The notes under the pieces: generated by a model | What the model saw: only the letters and a program-made list of their open reading frames with translations | Database searches by the model: none | Told to the model about the DNA's origin: nothing | In this document: one piece after another, positions 49,334-58,272 of the stretch | Layout: the number at the start of each line of letters is the position of its first letter | Numbering within the stretch: position 1 is the first letter of the stretch | Origin: CAZQYB01 sp964582985 | GTDB lineage: Bacteria > Planctomycetota > Phycisphaerae > Sedimentisphaerales > Anaerobacaceae | DNA: 64,000 nucleotides | Assembly: GCA_964582985.1 (NCBI GenBank) | Contig: CAZOUM010000003.1 | Coordinates: 21,132-85,131, forward strand | Direction: 5' to 3' | Position numbers and translations under genes: made by a program

Positions 49334-49831
49334 GTGCAAAAGATAAATTTTAGGGTGTTAGTTAACGATTACGGCCCGGCGGTTCTGAACACCGCAATAC
49401 GCATTCTGGGCGATAGTCAAAAGGCCCAGGACGTCCATCAGGAAGTATTTCTGGCCATATGGCGGCGATGGCACAAATACAACGGAAAGACAAAGTGGGG
49501 CGCATATCTGTACCGCACCACCGTGCGAAAAGCAATCGAGTTTGCCAAACGCGCAAGAAACAAGCAATTCGTAGAGCAGCAGCCGAGAAATACGATTACC
49601 AATGAAAGGCCGGATGCGCCGTTAAGAGCCGCCGAGCTTAAACAGAAACTAATCAAGAGCCTTGGGCAATTGCCCAAACGTCAGGCGGATGTGTTCGTAC
49701 TATCGAGAATCGAAGGATTAAAACATAACAAAATTGCTGAGGTCCTGGGCTGTTCGCAGGAAACCGTGCGAGTCCACTTGCACCGGGCAACAAAGCGATT
49801 GGCGCGGGAGCTCAGCGACTATTTGGGGTGA
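49334..49831 (+). CDS. ECF-type RNA polymerase sigma factor
   Basis: A 165-residue extracytoplasmic-function sigma factor. Region 2 (VLNTAIRILGDSQKAQDVHQEVFLAIWRRWHKYNGKTKWGAYLYRTTVRKAIEFAKR) and region 4 (LPKRQADVFVLSRIEGLKHNKIAEVLGCSQETVRVHLHRATKRLARELSDYL) are intact. I start at GTG 49334 because AAGGTGGAG lies just before it; the open frame goes back to an ATG at 49274 without a site. It is followed 4 bases later by its probable anti-sigma partner. Confidence 0.9.
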   Translation: MQKINFRVLVNDYGPAVLNTAIRILGDSQKAQDVHQEVFLAIWRRWHKYNGKTKWGAYLYRTTVRKAIEFAKRARNKQFVEQQPRNTITNERPDAPLRAAELKQKLIKSLGQLPKRQADVFVLSRIEGLKHNKIAEVLGCSQETVRVHLHRATKRLARELSDYLG

Positions 49832-49834
49832 GTT

Positions 49835-52800
49835 ATGAATACGCATGAAAAAATAAGTGAAATGCTAATCGGCTTTGTCCTTGGCGAATTGCCGAAACAA
49901 GCAGAACGCGAGGTTAAAGCCCACGCAGCCGAGTGTCAGCAGTGCAGCAGTGAGCTAAAACGCCTTCAGGCATTACTTAAGTGCACCGAACAAATGAGAG
50001 GCTTGTCGGCTGATAATAATTTGTGCAAATCCGCCAAAGACTCGCTTCTCGCAGCCATAGCCGGCGAAAACAAGCAACCCGCGCCGAGCCGGAATATCAG
50101 CGCCGCATCTTTCTGGAGAAGCACTCTAAGAAACAGAATAACAAAGCTCGTCGCTGCAGCGGTGATAATTATAGCGGCCGGAATTGGTATAGCGGTATTT
50201 AGCAATTTAGATTACGGGTCAGGCCGGACCATTGTTGAAAACCCTACGGAGGGCCCAAAAGCCGAGCTCACAGCCGAATTAGACCAAGTCCACAAGATGT
50301 TTGCTGCTCATGACATTCGTGGTCTGGAGGCAATGCTGTTAAATGCAAAATTTGACCAGAGCAAGGTTCTGGCGGCAAATTACCTCGCCGAGATCGGCGA
50401 TTCGAATAGTATCGCAGTTCTGCAGCAAGTCAACGATGAGTACGGCGGCACCGAAGCCGCCTTTGCCGCGGCGATAGCAGCTATTGAGGCCAACATCACC
50501 GAGGTAGCTATGGATGGCCCAGAGGGCGGTTACCTCCCTGAGGTGAACGATATAGCTGTTGCTGAGGGCAACGCTCCTGTTGAGGTAACGGCTGATGACT
50601 TACTCAAGTTAGTGCCGGCCGAAAGTATGTTCTGCGTGCGTATGAACAATTTCGACTACGTCCTTGGAATGATAGACCAGTATTTAGCCGGTATTTCCCC
50701 CATCCCTATGGGGGCAACGATGGGTGCGCGTATGCAGCTTGTAGGCGCATTGGGTGACCCGGCACTAAACGGCGTCAACACCGCAGGCAATTTTGCGCTG
50801 TTCGGACTGGCGTCGCCGCCCGGGCCGAACGAAAGCCCGTTGGGCAATCTATTCATAGCAGGACTGGTGCCTCTTGCGGACTACGAAAAGTTCGTCAGCG
50901 ATAACCCAAATTGCGAACAGCCCGATGCCAACGGCATCTCCGTAATCAAAACCGGCGGCGCTCTCAACCCGGACAAAAAAATGCTCGCCACAAAATTAGG
51001 CGGCTATGCGCTTATCAGTTCAGTAAACAACTATGACAAATTGCGTTCAATTGTTAAATCCATCTCGCAAGGCTCACCAACACTTGCCACTTCGCTGGAT
51101 GCTGGTGAGGTCGCAGCGGCAACCACACAGCCGCTATGGGCCTACGGCAACGTTCAGCGGGCTGCGAAAGTGTTTGGACCTATGGTTTATGCCGAGCTTG
51201 AGCAGGGAAAGCAACAGTTGGAAACTATGAATGCCGGCCCGCAAGGCGGACCCGCGCCGGCGGAAGTAATGAATATCTACTTTGGTATGCTCGATATTCT
51301 GACCGAAGAAGTAAAGTCCGTCAGCATAAGCATCAATCCCAAAGCCGATGTTTTGAACCTGACAGTAGGTGTGGCAGCCGTGCCGCAAACATATTTGGCC
51401 AAAATGTTCGTGGCCGATACCTCAGGCGGAGCGAATACACTTTTGAGATACCTGGAAGATGGGGCATTTCTTAATCTCGGATTCAAGACAAACACGCCTT
51501 TCATTGAAGAGTTAACTCTGACCAATTACGATTTTATTGCATTTCTTAGCGACCAGGATATTCCTGATGAGACTATCGATAAATTAGAAAAGCTGGTGGC
51601 CGATATGATGTCCTGCACAGCCGGACCTGGAGTAATGTCTTTTGTATACAACAGCGAGGGGTGGCCGCCTTTCGCAGGCAAGTACATAATCGCGGTCAAA
51701 GACGAAGAAAGATGGAACCAGGTACTTGAGGCCGGATTCGACCTTTGGAATACGGGGGAATTTGCTGGTCTCCAGAGCAAGATGGGAATGGAATACAGGT
51801 ATGAAATTAAAGCTGGAGCAGATGATTACAATGGTGTTTCAATTGACGTTGGCAAATTCGTGATGGAAGCGAACGAGCCTAATTCCATGTATGGTAAGAT
51901 GATAGACCAAATGTACCATGGCGGCTTCGACTTCAGATATGCTACAGTTAATGGCCTCTGGCTCTGTGTGTTCGGCGCCGATTGCAATTCAACGATACGT
52001 GAATTGATTGACCAGGTCAAGGCCGGTGGGCCAAAGGAGACAGCATCTGAGATGGCCCTGGCCTTGGAGGTTCTTACCGAAGCAGACAAGGCTGAGTTTG
52101 TAGGCACGGTCAATTTCATCCGCTACCTGAACCTGGTGGCCGGCATGCTCCGCGGCGTACAGGTGGGGCCAATGGGCCAACAGATATTACCGGTTGATGT
52201 TGAGACCAATAGCAATATACCCTTTGCAGGCACGGTAGCTAACGGCAGGATAGCCGTTGAGATCGCCCTGCCGAAACAGCATATATTAGAAGCAAAGGCC
52301 GGCCTTGAGACAATGCGGCAGCAGATGACGGCGATTATGGCGCTTCAGACAGCTATCTCACAATTACCTCTGACCGAGGGACCTGAGCCGAATATGCTGA
52401 CCGATTACGCCCTTGTCCGGGACGCGAACACATCCGATGAGGAGCTGGCAATTAAGGGACTACGCACGTTTGCCCGGATTTCAGGCGGACGATATCCAAG
52501 CAGCCTGGATTTGATGACTACTATGAAAGAAGCCGGCGAAGCGCTCAGAAAAAGTATTCTTGAAGACCCGGACAGGGACCCCAACACGCCATTAACCACA
52601 GAAGAGGTAATGCCGAAGTTAGTTGAGATACAAGCGACTTCTCTATTCTACGCTAAATTAGTCAGAGATGCCAACGATGTTACTTACTGTGGCACGGTTA
52701 CAACTGAATTTCCACATGCCATCTTAATGTACTGGAAGATATCCGAGGACAAGTACAGGGTAATCTTCGCAGATTTAACTGTCGAGGACGCTTCCGCCGA

Positions 52801-53932
52801 AAGGCTGGCAGAGCTTGAAGCGACGCCTCTCAACCTGTCGCCGAAAGCCATCAAACCGGATCCGGCGGACGGAAGGATGGCGAGGACAGTCACCGACCTG
52901 GAGTTGAGCTGGATGCCGGGATTCAATGCAGCCGAGCACAGAATTTATCTCGGCACTAACCCTGACGAGTTATCACTTTTGGGCGGGCTGACAAGTCCCC
53001 TCACTAAACCCCAGCCACAAGACGGAGCAGTTGCAGTCCCGGTTGTGGAGGTGGAGTTGAGCTCGATGCCGGGGTTCAATGCAGCCGAGCACAGAATTTA
53101 TCTCGGCACCAGCCCTGAGACAAGTCACTTCATCACTGATAGGGTGCTTTACGTCACGTCGGGGAAACTCCAAGTGGACACCATCTACTACTGGCGTGTC
53201 GATGAGGTTCAGACCGATGGTTCAATTGTAGTCGGCGATGTTTGGAGCTTCAACACGGGCAAGCTCATAGGCTGGTGGAAGTTTGATGAGACATCCGGTA
53301 TCGTCGCTGCTGATTCTTCCGGTAATGGCTATGACGGCTCAGTGATGAAGGGCGCGCCAATCTGGGACCCTGATGGCAGGTTCGGCGGCTGCCTCAACTT
53401 TGATGAGACGTATGGTGTGTCAATTCCGGGCAGCGTCTTTGGCAGCCATGTCGACAGTGAAATAACCATTTCGGTGTGGGTGAATGGTAACGCAGACCAG
53501 ACGAACTGCACGAACGTAATCCTACAGGCCGGCTGTGGATGCTCCGGACGGCCGTACATAGTGAGCGTGTACACCGATTGGCAGGATAATGGCCTCGTCG
53601 TGTTAAAAACAGGACGCGACGAACCGGATGGATTGAGCTACAACGCTGCCCTTGAGCAGTGGGCGGGCCGGTGGAATCACTATGCCTTCGTCAAAAATGC
53701 GAGGGAAGGCTTCCAGAAGATATACCTTAATGGCGAACTGGTGGCCCAGATATCCGGCACCAGCGCATCAATGGCTGGAGTCGACACGGCCAGAATTGGT
53801 ATAGCCCCTGACCGATACGGCGACCAATACATCGGCAAGCTCGATGATGTGCGCATCTACAACTATGCTTTGTCACAGGAAGAGATAGCCCAGATTTACA
53901 AAGCCGCTGCCCCCGCTTCGACCGAAAACTAA
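49835..53932 (+). CDS. Giant transmembrane anti-sigma protein with LamG C-terminus
   Basis: A 1365-residue protein. Residues 1-45 are a zinc-binding anti-sigma domain with H30-x3-C34-x2-C37 (HAAECQQC); it should bind the ECF factor encoded just upstream. A membrane segment lies near 103-124. The rest is extracytoplasmic: a huge middle domain (about 140-990) that I do not recognise, then two near-identical strands (MPGFNAAEHRIYLGT, about 1025 and 1080), a YYWRVDEV unit, and a LamG domain from about 1145 (LIGWWKFDETSG...IYLNGELVAQ...LDDVRIYNYALSQEEIAQIYKA). So an intracellular sigma inhibitor is directly tied to a carbohydrate-binding type surface domain. A terminator follows. Confidence 0.85.
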   Translation: MNTHEKISEMLIGFVLGELPKQAEREVKAHAAECQQCSSELKRLQALLKCTEQMRGLSADNNLCKSAKDSLLAAIAGENKQPAPSRNISAASFWRSTLRNRITKLVAAAVIIIAAGIGIAVFSNLDYGSGRTIVENPTEGPKAELTAELDQVHKMFAAHDIRGLEAMLLNAKFDQSKVLAANYLAEIGDSNSIAVLQQVNDEYGGTEAAFAAAIAAIEANITEVAMDGPEGGYLPEVNDIAVAEGNAPVEVTADDLLKLVPAESMFCVRMNNFDYVLGMIDQYLAGISPIPMGATMGARMQLVGALGDPALNGVNTAGNFALFGLASPPGPNESPLGNLFIAGLVPLADYEKFVSDNPNCEQPDANGISVIKTGGALNPDKKMLATKLGGYALISSVNNYDKLRSIVKSISQGSPTLATSLDAGEVAAATTQPLWAYGNVQRAAKVFGPMVYAELEQGKQQLETMNAGPQGGPAPAEVMNIYFGMLDILTEEVKSVSISINPKADVLNLTVGVAAVPQTYLAKMFVADTSGGANTLLRYLEDGAFLNLGFKTNTPFIEELTLTNYDFIAFLSDQDIPDETIDKLEKLVADMMSCTAGPGVMSFVYNSEGWPPFAGKYIIAVKDEERWNQVLEAGFDLWNTGEFAGLQSKMGMEYRYEIKAGADDYNGVSIDVGKFVMEANEPNSMYGKMIDQMYHGGFDFRYATVNGLWLCVFGADCNSTIRELIDQVKAGGPKETASEMALALEVLTEADKAEFVGTVNFIRYLNLVAGMLRGVQVGPMGQQILPVDVETNSNIPFAGTVANGRIAVEIALPKQHILEAKAGLETMRQQMTAIMALQTAISQLPLTEGPEPNMLTDYALVRDANTSDEELAIKGLRTFARISGGRYPSSLDLMTTMKEAGEALRKSILEDPDRDPNTPLTTEEVMPKLVEIQATSLFYAKLVRDANDVTYCGTVTTEFPHAILMYWKISEDKYRVIFADLTVEDASAERLAELEATPLNLSPKAIKPDPADGRMARTVTDLELSWMPGFNAAEHRIYLGTNPDELSLLGGLTSPLTKPQPQDGAVAVPVVEVELSSMPGFNAAEHRIYLGTSPETSHFITDRVLYVTSGKLQVDTIYYWRVDEVQTDGSIVVGDVWSFNTGKLIGWWKFDETSGIVAADSSGNGYDGSVMKGAPIWDPDGRFGGCLNFDETYGVSIPGSVFGSHVDSEITISVWVNGNADQTNCTNVILQAGCGCSGRPYIVSVYTDWQDNGLVVLKTGRDEPDGLSYNAALEQWAGRWNHYAFVKNAREGFQKIYLNGELVAQISGTSASMAGVDTARIGIAPDRYGDQYIGKLDDVRIYNYALSQEEIAQIYKAAAPASTEN

Positions 53933-53980
53933 CTTACAGAAGACTTAGCCTGATTACCTTATCAGTCATCTGCTACAACG

Positions 53981-54007
53981 GGCCCGGCAAACATGCGGGG
54001 CCTTTTT
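53981..54007 (+). terminator. Rho-independent terminator after the anti-sigma gene
   Basis: GGCCCGGC, loop AAACAT, GCGGGGCC, then TTTTT. The stem has one G-G mismatch. About 50 bases after the stop codon. Confidence 0.8.
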
Positions 54008-54050
54008 ATGCGCTCGTATTTCGCAGGTTGTATTGTGTGGTTCCGCCTCT

Positions 54051-55235
54051 CTAATCCTGCAACTTGGCAATCTCGTCGTTGCACATCTTCAATTGGTCGG
54101 GGTCGAAAAGCTTCTTGGCCGCGGCTTGTAGGTGCTTCAGTGCAGCCTCCGGCTGTTCAAGATACCGCGAATACAATAAACCCAGCATCAACTCGACCTG
54201 CTCGACATATTCATAGCTGCCGTAGTGAGACAGGAACTTTTCGTAAGCTTCCGCTGCTTGAGCGTGTTTGCTCTCACTGGCAAGCTGATTGGCAATATCC
54301 AGCAGGTATTGGCGAGGCAGAATCTGTTTGCTATCGAGCTCGGTAAGCTCTAAATACAGTTCGGCTGCAGCCGGCAAATTACGCTCACCAATCCGGCTGG
54401 AAATCTCATGGCGAAGCTGCTTGAGCTTTTCCTCCAGTTGCTGTTCGGCTGCCATTTTTTTTACTTCTTTTACCTTTATTTGTTTTGTCATTGTTCGGCC
54501 GGCAAACGGGTCGTAGCCGTCCGAAACAGAATCACGATACCGCCGACGACGGTTCCGTTGTTTTATCATCGCCCATAAATCGAAGCTACTGCTGCTGACC
54601 AAACCGGCTGCAAGCACCCCTATCATAGCCAAAATACCGAAAGCATAACCCGACAGATGCGCATCATAAGCAACATTGGGAATGTGTCTTAAGTACATAT
54701 TGTCCCAAAAAATCAACTTGAAGCCGATAAAATACAAGGCAGAAATCTCAAGAGTGCCAATAAAAAAGAACAGCCAGTAAAAAACTGTAAGCAAAGTTTG
54801 GGGGAACAAGACCAGATATGCCCCGGTTATGGCAGCAACGGCCCCGCTGGCCCCCAGAGTAGGTACAGGTGAAGACGAATGGAGGACTGTATGACCTATA
54901 CCGCTGAATACCGCTCCAGCCAAATATAGGCACAAATACCCGATGTTGCCAAGCTTGTCGTTGACATTATTGCCAAACACATACAGAAAAAACATATTGC
55001 CGATGACATGTAGAAAAGTGCCGTGCAAAAAAGCGTAACTTACAAGCTGCCACAGGCGAAGTTCACTGGGAGTAAGCATAAAGTACGCAACCCAGGGTCG
55101 AAATGCCAGACCACCTTGGGGGGCTATATGTAATTCCAGCAAAAAAATAATCGCATTAACAAGAATCAGGGCGTAATTTGCGTATGGTGTCCGCCACGGC
55201 CGAATACTTGTCCGAATAGGCAATACAAACAACAT
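54051..55235 (-). CDS. Rhomboid intramembrane protease with TPR tail
   Basis: A 394-residue protein. Residues 1-225 form a six-segment rhomboid: HGTFLHVIGNMFFLYVFG holds the conserved H-x-x-x-N, LGASGAVAAITGAY holds the catalytic Ser (G-x-S-G), and YDAHLSGYAFG the catalytic His. The cytoplasmic C-terminus (about 270-390) contains TPR-like helices (PAAAELYLELTELD, AAEAYEKFLSHYG, PEAALKHLQAAAKKL) after a basic linker. Rhomboids cleave membrane proteins inside the bilayer. The neighbouring anti-sigma gene is a possible substrate, but this is inference. The gene is antisense to that gene's terminator. Confidence 0.88.
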   Translation of the reverse strand: MLFVLPIRTSIRPWRTPYANYALILVNAIIFLLELHIAPQGGLAFRPWVAYFMLTPSELRLWQLVSYAFLHGTFLHVIGNMFFLYVFGNNVNDKLGNIGYLCLYLAGAVFSGIGHTVLHSSSPVPTLGASGAVAAITGAYLVLFPQTLLTVFYWLFFFIGTLEISALYFIGFKLIFWDNMYLRHIPNVAYDAHLSGYAFGILAMIGVLAAGLVSSSSFDLWAMIKQRNRRRRYRDSVSDGYDPFAGRTMTKQIKVKEVKKMAAEQQLEEKLKQLRHEISSRIGERNLPAAAELYLELTELDSKQILPRQYLLDIANQLASESKHAQAAEAYEKFLSHYGSYEYVEQVELMLGLLYSRYLEQPEAALKHLQAAAKKLFDPDQLKMCNDEIAKLQD

Positions 55236-55313
55236 AATTTGGCTACCAATTCCACCTTAAAACCAAGTCGAAACGGTACGCATTGTAGTGGGGAAAAATG
55301 GTCGTGACAAGAT

Positions 55314-55451
55314 ATAAAAATGGGACGGCAATCGCCGTCCCGTACGGTAGGTAACGCTCAAAAAGTTCTCTCCCTCGCGGAAAACATCAGGAGACACCAC
55401 GGTTTTTCAACAACCGGCTTCCCCCCCCCCCCAGCCGAGTCTTGTTCTCCT
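55314..55451 (-). ncRNA. Candidate structured RNA on the minus strand with its own promoter and terminator
   Basis: No gene on the minus strand lies upstream for 4 kb, yet a strong minus-strand terminator is present: GGGACGGC/GCCGTCCC (55322-55341), loop GATT, then ATTTTT. Upstream on minus is TTGGCT, 17 bases, TATATT (55486-55458), a good sigma-70 site. The transcript between (about 138 bases) folds as one long hairpin: TTAGGAGA with TCTCCTGA, AACAA with TTGTT, CGGCT with AGCCG, and a run of 12 G at the tip, with an internal asymmetric bulge. The layout, a long interrupted hairpin plus terminator, recalls 6S-like or other small RNAs, but I recognise no family. It faces the start of the M24 peptidase gene. 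Confidence 0.5.
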
Positions 55452-55583
55452 AACCAAAATATAGGATATAAACACCGCAGAGCCAAACGCCCGAACAAAA
55501 AAAACTTTATTTTTCCTGCAAACGATGTTAATCAATTGTATCCGGCAGCCAGTGGAATACTAACTAAACCGCAGGCAGCGAAA

Positions 55584-56630
55584 ATGAAAAAGAAAATTAT
55601 TGAAAATCGTATCAAGGCCGTTCGTCGCAGGCTCAAAGAAAAGCGGATAAATTGTCTCATAATAACAAAGCCGGCCAATGTGACTTATACAACCGGCTTC
55701 TCAGGCGACTATAGCTGGGCGGTAATCGCCCCTAAGATGGTTTATCTTTTGACCGACAGCAGATATATCGAGCAGGCTGAAAAAGAATGTCCACAGTGCA
55801 GGATAATCCGACGGACCGGATCGCTTCCTGAAACAGTATCACAACTGCTGCAAAGGCTAAAATCGATACAACCGATAGCCGTCGAAAAATCCACATCACT
55901 TGCCGTATGTGAGGCATTGAAGAAAAATGCTAAGGTTCGGTTAAACGCAGTCGCAAATGTTGTTGAACAGGTGCGCACCATAAAAGATACCGGCGAAATT
56001 GCCGCTATCGGAACAGCTGCTCAGATAGCGGGAAAAGCACTTAAACAAACCCGAAGATATATAAGGCCCGGTGTGACCGAAAACGAGTTAGCCGGCGCCC
56101 TGGATTTTCAAATCCGCAAACTCGGAGGGCGTAGCAGCTTCGAGACAATAGTTGCATTCGGCTCTAATGCCTCCCGTCCCCACCATCAGCCCGGCAAAAG
56201 AAAGCTGAAAAAAAACGATACCATCCTCATTGACTTCGGTGTCAGATTCAAAAATTACTGCTGCGACCTGACCAGATGTTTTGTCATTGGTCGGCCGAGT
56301 GCTTTCTATAAGAAGGTTTCCGATGCCGTGCAAGAGGCCCAGACCGCCGCCATCAAAACGGTAAAGCCCGGGGCTGAAATTCAGAAGGTCGATGCCGCCG
56401 CCAGAGAGGTAATTCGTAAATATGATTTACCCGTCTACGGACACGGCACAGGACACGGACTCGGCCTGGAAGTCCACGAAGAACCCGTCATCTCACACGA
56501 CAGCAAAGGCAAATTACAAGAAGGAATGGTTTTCACAATCGAGCCCGGCGTATATATCCCGGGAAAACTCGGCGTGCGAATCGAAGATGACGTACTCGTA
56601 ACGGAGAACGGATATAGAATATTAACATAG
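55584..56630 (+). CDS. M24-family aminopeptidase (Xaa-Pro type)
   Basis: A 348-residue metallopeptidase that removes N-terminal residues next to proline. Residues 1-130 are the creatinase-type N-domain (KPANVTYTTGFSGDYSWAVI, LLTDSRYIEQA). The catalytic C-domain shows the metal ligands in order: Asp in TILIDFGVRFKNYCCDLTRCF (two Asp), His in GHGTGHGLGLEVHEEP, Glu in FTIEPGVY, Glu in GVRIEDDVLVT. I start at MKKKIIENRIK (55584); the open frame extends to 55320 but there it overlaps the candidate RNA and a hairpin and codes for no recognisable protein. Role is peptide turnover in the cytoplasm. Confidence 0.92.
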   Translation: MKKKIIENRIKAVRRRLKEKRINCLIITKPANVTYTTGFSGDYSWAVIAPKMVYLLTDSRYIEQAEKECPQCRIIRRTGSLPETVSQLLQRLKSIQPIAVEKSTSLAVCEALKKNAKVRLNAVANVVEQVRTIKDTGEIAAIGTAAQIAGKALKQTRRYIRPGVTENELAGALDFQIRKLGGRSSFETIVAFGSNASRPHHQPGKRKLKKNDTILIDFGVRFKNYCCDLTRCFVIGRPSAFYKKVSDAVQEAQTAAIKTVKPGAEIQKVDAAAREVIRKYDLPVYGHGTGHGLGLEVHEEPVISHDSKGKLQEGMVFTIEPGVYIPGKLGVRIEDDVLVTENGYRILT

Positions 56631-56656
56631 TAGTCTGTAACAGCTCAATTGCTGCC

Positions 56657-56742
56657 TGTCATTCTGAGCTTGTGCCCAAGGTGCGAAGCGAAGAATCTCT
56701 CTTGCGTAGGCCAGATGCTTCGCCTTTCGGCTCAGCATGACA
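56657..56742. repeat. Intergenic inverted-repeat element (TGTCATTCTGAGC type)
   Basis: TGTCATTCTGAGC (56657-56669) and GCTCAGCATGACA (56730-56742) are inverse with one mismatch. Between them are GAAGCGAAGAATCT and AGATGCTTCG. Elements of this type occur as dispersed non-coding repeats in several bacterial phyla. No gene in the gap. Confidence 0.6.
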
Positions 56743-56843
56743 ACCACACAAAACATATGTTACAGAACACTAAGGTGTCCCCAAGTAAACTAATCCGCTT
56801 ACGCCTTATTGCCAGTATACAAATAAACTGAAAGGATGATGTT

Positions 56844-58025
56844 ATGAAAGAAAAGCAAGCGTTCTGTGTGGCTGGCTTTGCTTGTTTGGTTATTCTTGCA
56901 GTTACCGGTCAAGGTGTTGTTGCCAAGAAAACGGCAGACAATACAAAACAAGATGAGCCTTATGACAATGAGATGAAGCTTCGCCTTCAGCCGGCATACG
57001 CCTTGTGGAATCGCTATGACCCAAAGTCCGCCAAGTATGCTTTTTCCGCAACAAGTGTCAAAAAGGCAAAACGATGGCAAAAGAAAACAAGGCGGGCGCT
57101 GAACGAGCTGGTGGGCTTTCAGAACACACCGAAGGTACATCCGCAACCACGTATCCTCGAAAAAATAGACAAGACAGATTACACACGGGAAAAGGTATTA
57201 GTCAGGACAAGTGCTGATACCGTGATGCCCGTTTATATTTTGCTGCCTAAGAAATTGCCGCGTCCACTGCCGGTCGTGATAGCGCTACACGGTCACGGCT
57301 ACGGCGCCAAAAGCATTGTGGGCATACAAAAAGACGGCACTGAGCGCGATGAACCGGAAGGCTATCAGAAAGATTTTGCGATTGCTTTGTGTCGCCGCGG
57401 CTTCGCCGTGGCGGCGCCGGAGATATCGTGCTTCGGCGAAAGGAAGACAGACTTCTCGTACCTCGACAAGGAGTTAGGCCAAGGCGCCCCGAAAACATGC
57501 ACACATACAGCGGCGCTGGCATCTCACCTTGGCGGCTCAGCAATAGGACTGCGAGCGCTGGACACCAAACGCCTCATAGATTATCTGCAAACCCGTAAGG
57601 ATATAGATACATCACGACTGGGTATGATGGGCATCAGCGGCGGTGGAATGGTAACGTTTTTCACTACGGCCCTGGATAAACGAGTCAAGGCCTGTGTTAT
57701 CAGCGGATATTTCTGCACCTTCCGCGACAGCGTTCTGGCAATGTCCCACTGCCAATGCAATTACATACCCGGCTTAGGCCAATTCGGTGAAATGAGCGAT
57801 ATCGTCGGTTTGATAGCGCCACGGCCGCTACTGATCGAGGCGGGGAGCTTGGACCCAATATTTCCAATAAAGAGCGTCAAAAAAAGCGTACTCAGGACCA
57901 AAAAAGTTTACAAGGTGTTTCGTGCCGAATCGCAGGTACAAACCGATTATTTCGAAGGAAAACACCAAATCAGCGGCAAGCAGGCGTATGATTTCCTGAT
58001 GCAAAAACTTGGTAACAGACCCTGA
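56844..58025 (+). CDS. Secreted alpha/beta hydrolase (acetyl-esterase/dienelactone hydrolase type)
   Basis: A 393-residue hydrolase with an N-terminal hydrophobic signal segment (AFCVAGFACLVILAVTGQGVVA). The core has the alpha/beta-hydrolase pattern: VVIALHGHGYG (oxyanion), GFAVAAPEISCFGER, the nucleophile elbow MMGISGGGMVTFF (Ser in GISGGG), APRPLLIEAGSLDPIFP (acid Asp) and FEGKHQISG (catalytic His). It resembles the family of large planctomycete acetyl xylan esterase-like proteins. Substrate is unknown. A 14-bp palindrome follows the stop, just before the thiC promoter. Confidence 0.8.
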   Translation: MKEKQAFCVAGFACLVILAVTGQGVVAKKTADNTKQDEPYDNEMKLRLQPAYALWNRYDPKSAKYAFSATSVKKAKRWQKKTRRALNELVGFQNTPKVHPQPRILEKIDKTDYTREKVLVRTSADTVMPVYILLPKKLPRPLPVVIALHGHGYGAKSIVGIQKDGTERDEPEGYQKDFAIALCRRGFAVAAPEISCFGERKTDFSYLDKELGQGAPKTCTHTAALASHLGGSAIGLRALDTKRLIDYLQTRKDIDTSRLGMMGISGGGMVTFFTTALDKRVKACVISGYFCTFRDSVLAMSHCQCNYIPGLGQFGEMSDIVGLIAPRPLLIEAGSLDPIFPIKSVKKSVLRTKKVYKVFRAESQVQTDYFEGKHQISGKQAYDFLMQKLGNRP

Positions 58026-58040
58026 CGGCTGCTTGGCGGA

Positions 58041-58054
58041 CCTTGGGCCCAAGG
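58041..58054 (+). repeat. 14-bp palindromic repeat, family 3 (intergenic)
   Basis: CCTTGGGCCCAAGG in the context GGACC...ACTC; same core as in the AsmA-like gene. It lies 15 bases after the hydrolase stop and 15 bases before the thiC -35. Confidence 0.6.
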
Positions 58055-58068
58055 ACTCAAATATTTGT

Positions 58069-58096
58069 TTGACTGCTAAAAACTGTAAGCTATAAT
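58069..58096 (+). promoter_or_regulatory. Sigma-70 promoter of thiC
   Basis: TTGACT, 16 bases, TATAAT. Start near 58103, right at the first base of the riboswitch. Confidence 0.8.
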
Positions 58097-58104
58097 AGAT
58101 ATAG

Positions 58105-58236
58105 TTCGCTGGGGGTGGCTCCGCACCAGTTAGGTACGGGCCTAAGCTCAATTGGTGCGGGGTCTGAGAAAAAGACCCCTTGAACCTGATCAGGACAACC
58201 GCTGAACGAGCGGCGACGCCTGCGTAGGAAAGCGGT
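58105..58236 (+). promoter_or_regulatory. TPP riboswitch (THI element)
   Basis: The conserved core is plain: GGGGTG-type 5' strand at 58111, CTGAGA at 58164-58169, ACCCC, TTGAACCTGATC (58180-58191), and GCCTGCGTAGGAAAGCG (58218-58234). P1 forms between TTCGCT (58105) and AGCGG (58231). Between the CTGAGA arm and the 5' arm is a larger P3-type hairpin than usual (CACCAGTTAGG...CCTAAGCTCAATTGGTG), where GCACC and GGTGC pair. It senses thiamine diphosphate and lies upstream of thiC, which supports the call. Confidence 0.95.
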
Positions 58237-58272
58237 GAGCTTGTTAGGACATAGCCGGATGTTGGCAGAAAT

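Noticed and set aside
55320..55583. Open frame extending the M24 peptidase upstream
   Set aside because: It runs through a hairpin and a poly-C tract, encodes no family-like sequence, and the creatinase N-domain begins right after the ATG at 55584.
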